NCBI GenBank assembly: GCA_018883185.1
Contig: VEQP01000010.1
Location: 29,545 to 93,544 of the forward strand
DNA: 64,000 nt
Reading direction: 5' to 3'
Source of the DNA: Nevskiaceae bacterium
GTDB taxonomy: Bacteria; Pseudomonadota; Gammaproteobacteria; Steroidobacterales; Steroidobacteraceae
Position numbers and translations under genes: made by a program. This document shows, piece by piece, positions 63,013-64,000 of the stretch. Within the stretch, counting starts at the first letter, position 1, and every line of letters begins with the position of its first letter. The notes beneath the pieces were generated by a model. The model did not search any database. It was not told the DNA's origin and saw only the letters and a list, made by a program, of their open reading frames with translations.

Positions 63013-63830
63013 GATGAGAGCAGAGTCCTGTACAGCATGCGTAGTGAAACCAGGCAAAGAAATATTCCGAACAGCTTCGATAGCCGCCGCTTGTCGATGG
63101 CGTGGGCGAGCCTGGCACCGTACGGTGCCATCAGTGCCGAGGCGGGCGCGACGATCAGAAGCGCCGCAAGGCTGACCCACCCGAGGGTGAGGGGCGGCAA
63201 TGCGACGGGAGGGCTCGCCAGCAAGTAACCAAGCGTCCCCGGGACCGCGAGCAACAAGCCAAAGAACGAGGCCGTCCCCACGGCTTGATGCATCGACTCA
63301 CCGCTCAGCGACATGATCGGCACGGATAGCGTGCCGCCGCCGATACCCATCATGGCCGACAGTGTGCCAATCAAGCCTGCGATGAGGTTACCCACCCAAC
63401 CGCGCGGCACGCGGCTCGCGAGGCGCAGATGATCGAGCGGCAGGAACATCTTTGCAGCGACCAGCGCCGCCACGAAGCCGAACACGCCGGTGAGCAGTGG
63501 GCCGGCCGCGTTGGCGGCGAGCATGCTGCCAAGCAGACCGCCGGCCAGCATGCCGGGCGCCCACGCCTTGACCAGCGACCAATCAACGGCGCCGCGCGCA
63601 TGGTGTGCGCGTGATGAGGAAATGGCTGTGGGAATGATGGTGGCGAGGGAGGTCGCGACGGCGACGTGCATACACCACTGCGGAGGCACGCCGATGAAGC
63701 GAAGACCGTACTCGAGCACGGGCACGAGCACGATGCCGCCGCCCACGCCGAGCAAGCCTGCGACGACGCCGGCGATCATGCCGGCAATCAGCAAGACAAG
63801 CAGCAGAGGCCAGAGTGCGCTGAAGTCCAT
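63009..63830 (-). CDS. TauE/SafE family sulfite exporter-like permease
   Basis: 273-aa inner-membrane protein with about eight helices in two repeats. GVVAGLLGVGGGIVLVPVLEY at the N-terminus and LIGTLSAMMGIGGGTLSVPI in the second half are the family's glycine-rich duplicated motifs. Family members export sulfite, sulfoacetate or other organic anions. It is the first gene of a TauE-MaoC pair (four-base overlap), an odd match that may mean export of an acid by-product of the pathway. Its upstream gap of 120 bases separates it from the divergent aspartate kinase. Confidence 0.9.
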   Translation of the reverse strand: MDFSALWPLLLVLLIAGMIAGVVAGLLGVGGGIVLVPVLEYGLRFIGVPPQWCMHVAVATSLATIIPTAISSSRAHHARGAVDWSLVKAWAPGMLAGGLLGSMLAANAAGPLLTGVFGFVAALVAAKMFLPLDHLRLASRVPRGWVGNLIAGLIGTLSAMMGIGGGTLSVPIMSLSGESMHQAVGTASFFGLLLAVPGTLGYLLASPPVALPPLTLGWVSLAALLIVAPASALMAPYGARLAHAIDKRRLSKLFGIFLCLVSLRMLYRTLLSS

Positions 63831-63950
63831 GAGCGCCGCGCAGTGTAGGGGAAGTCGCCGCGGACTGCAGCGGGGCCTTCTGTCAACTTGCGCGAGCAGG
63901 GCCCGGGCCGATACAGTTGAGCCGATAAATCACGCAGGATTGCCGCGCCC

Positions 63951-64000
63951 ATGTCCGTCTCCTCCAGCACCCCCTGGGTCGTCCACAAATTCGGCGGCTC
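63951..64000 (+). CDS. Aspartate kinase (5' end only)
   Basis: Only 16 complete codons lie within the window: MSVSSSTPWVVHKFGG, with the serine codon beginning at the edge. VHKFGG(S) is the N-terminal phosphate-loop of aspartokinases. The VVHKFGGS form resembles the bifunctional aspartokinase/homoserine dehydrogenase (ThrA) more than monofunctional LysC, but this cannot be decided from so short a fragment. It would start the synthesis of Lys, Thr and Met from aspartate. Confidence 0.65.
   Translation, partial: MSVSSSTPWVVHKFGG

Noticed and set aside
1..64000. tRNA, rRNA, CRISPR, prophage or insertion sequence elements
   Set aside because: I looked for cloverleaf-like blocks, regular direct repeats, transposase motifs and phage structural genes and found none I could support; the only tandem repeat is the 18-base tract at 40650.

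Overview
This window looks like a contiguous chromosomal segment from a GC-rich gammaproteobacterium. The conserved neighbourhoods point that way: metG followed by a membrane-free RnfB, apbC-dcd, purM-purN, DUF2066-pgsA-hda, pepA-valS, and lptF-lptG. A Xanthomonadales, Nevskiales or Steroidobacterales-type lineage is my guess from gene order and style, not something I could test. I see no rRNA, tRNA, CRISPR array, insertion sequence or phage gene. Coding density is very high: most neighbours overlap by 1-8 bases, and several convergent pairs overlap at their 3' ends.

Bases 1-24100 are housekeeping: translation (metG, proS, valS, prfC, rimI), nucleotide metabolism (dcd, purM, purN), phospholipid synthesis (pgsA, pssA, a PlsC-like acyltransferase), DNA replication control and repair (hda, a family 4 uracil-DNA glycosylase), Fe-S cluster carriage (apbC), peptidases (pepA, mtfA) and LPS export (lptF, lptG). 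Bases 24077-28493 hold a short accessory set: a VOC protein, a cytochrome b561-like protein, a DUF1838 protein and a secreted S46 dipeptidyl-peptidase.

Bases 28685-38604 form a Tad/Flp pilus locus: Flp pilin, TadG-like and TadE-like proteins, a 61-residue prepilin-like protein, CpaB, CpaC secretin, CpaF, TadB, TadC, a DUF192 protein and a second TadE-like protein. Two things are unusual. CpaF carries an N-terminal, apparently degenerate FHA domain. No TadZ/CpaE, prepilin peptidase or TadD gene is present here.

Bases 38624-63830 look like a catabolic island. It holds a Rieske oxygenase, two paralogous TonB-dependent receptors separated by a second DUF1838 protein, a secreted FG-GAP/UnbV protein, an aldehyde dehydrogenase, an MFS transporter, an alpha/beta hydrolase, a crotonase-fold enzyme lacking both catalytic glutamates, an SDR, a PuuE-like deacetylase, an amidase, a PaaK-like CoA ligase, an MmgE/PrpD protein, a methyltransferase, a MaoC-like double hot-dog protein and a TauE/SafE exporter. 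Together these suggest outer-membrane uptake, oxidation, amide or ring cleavage, CoA activation and hydration of an organic substrate I cannot identify. The first bases of an aspartate kinase gene close the window.

Several genes (metG, apbC, pssA, the crotonase-fold gene, the methyltransferase) have a -10-like hexamer exactly six bases before the start codon and no Shine-Dalgarno sequence. This suggests recurrent leaderless transcription.
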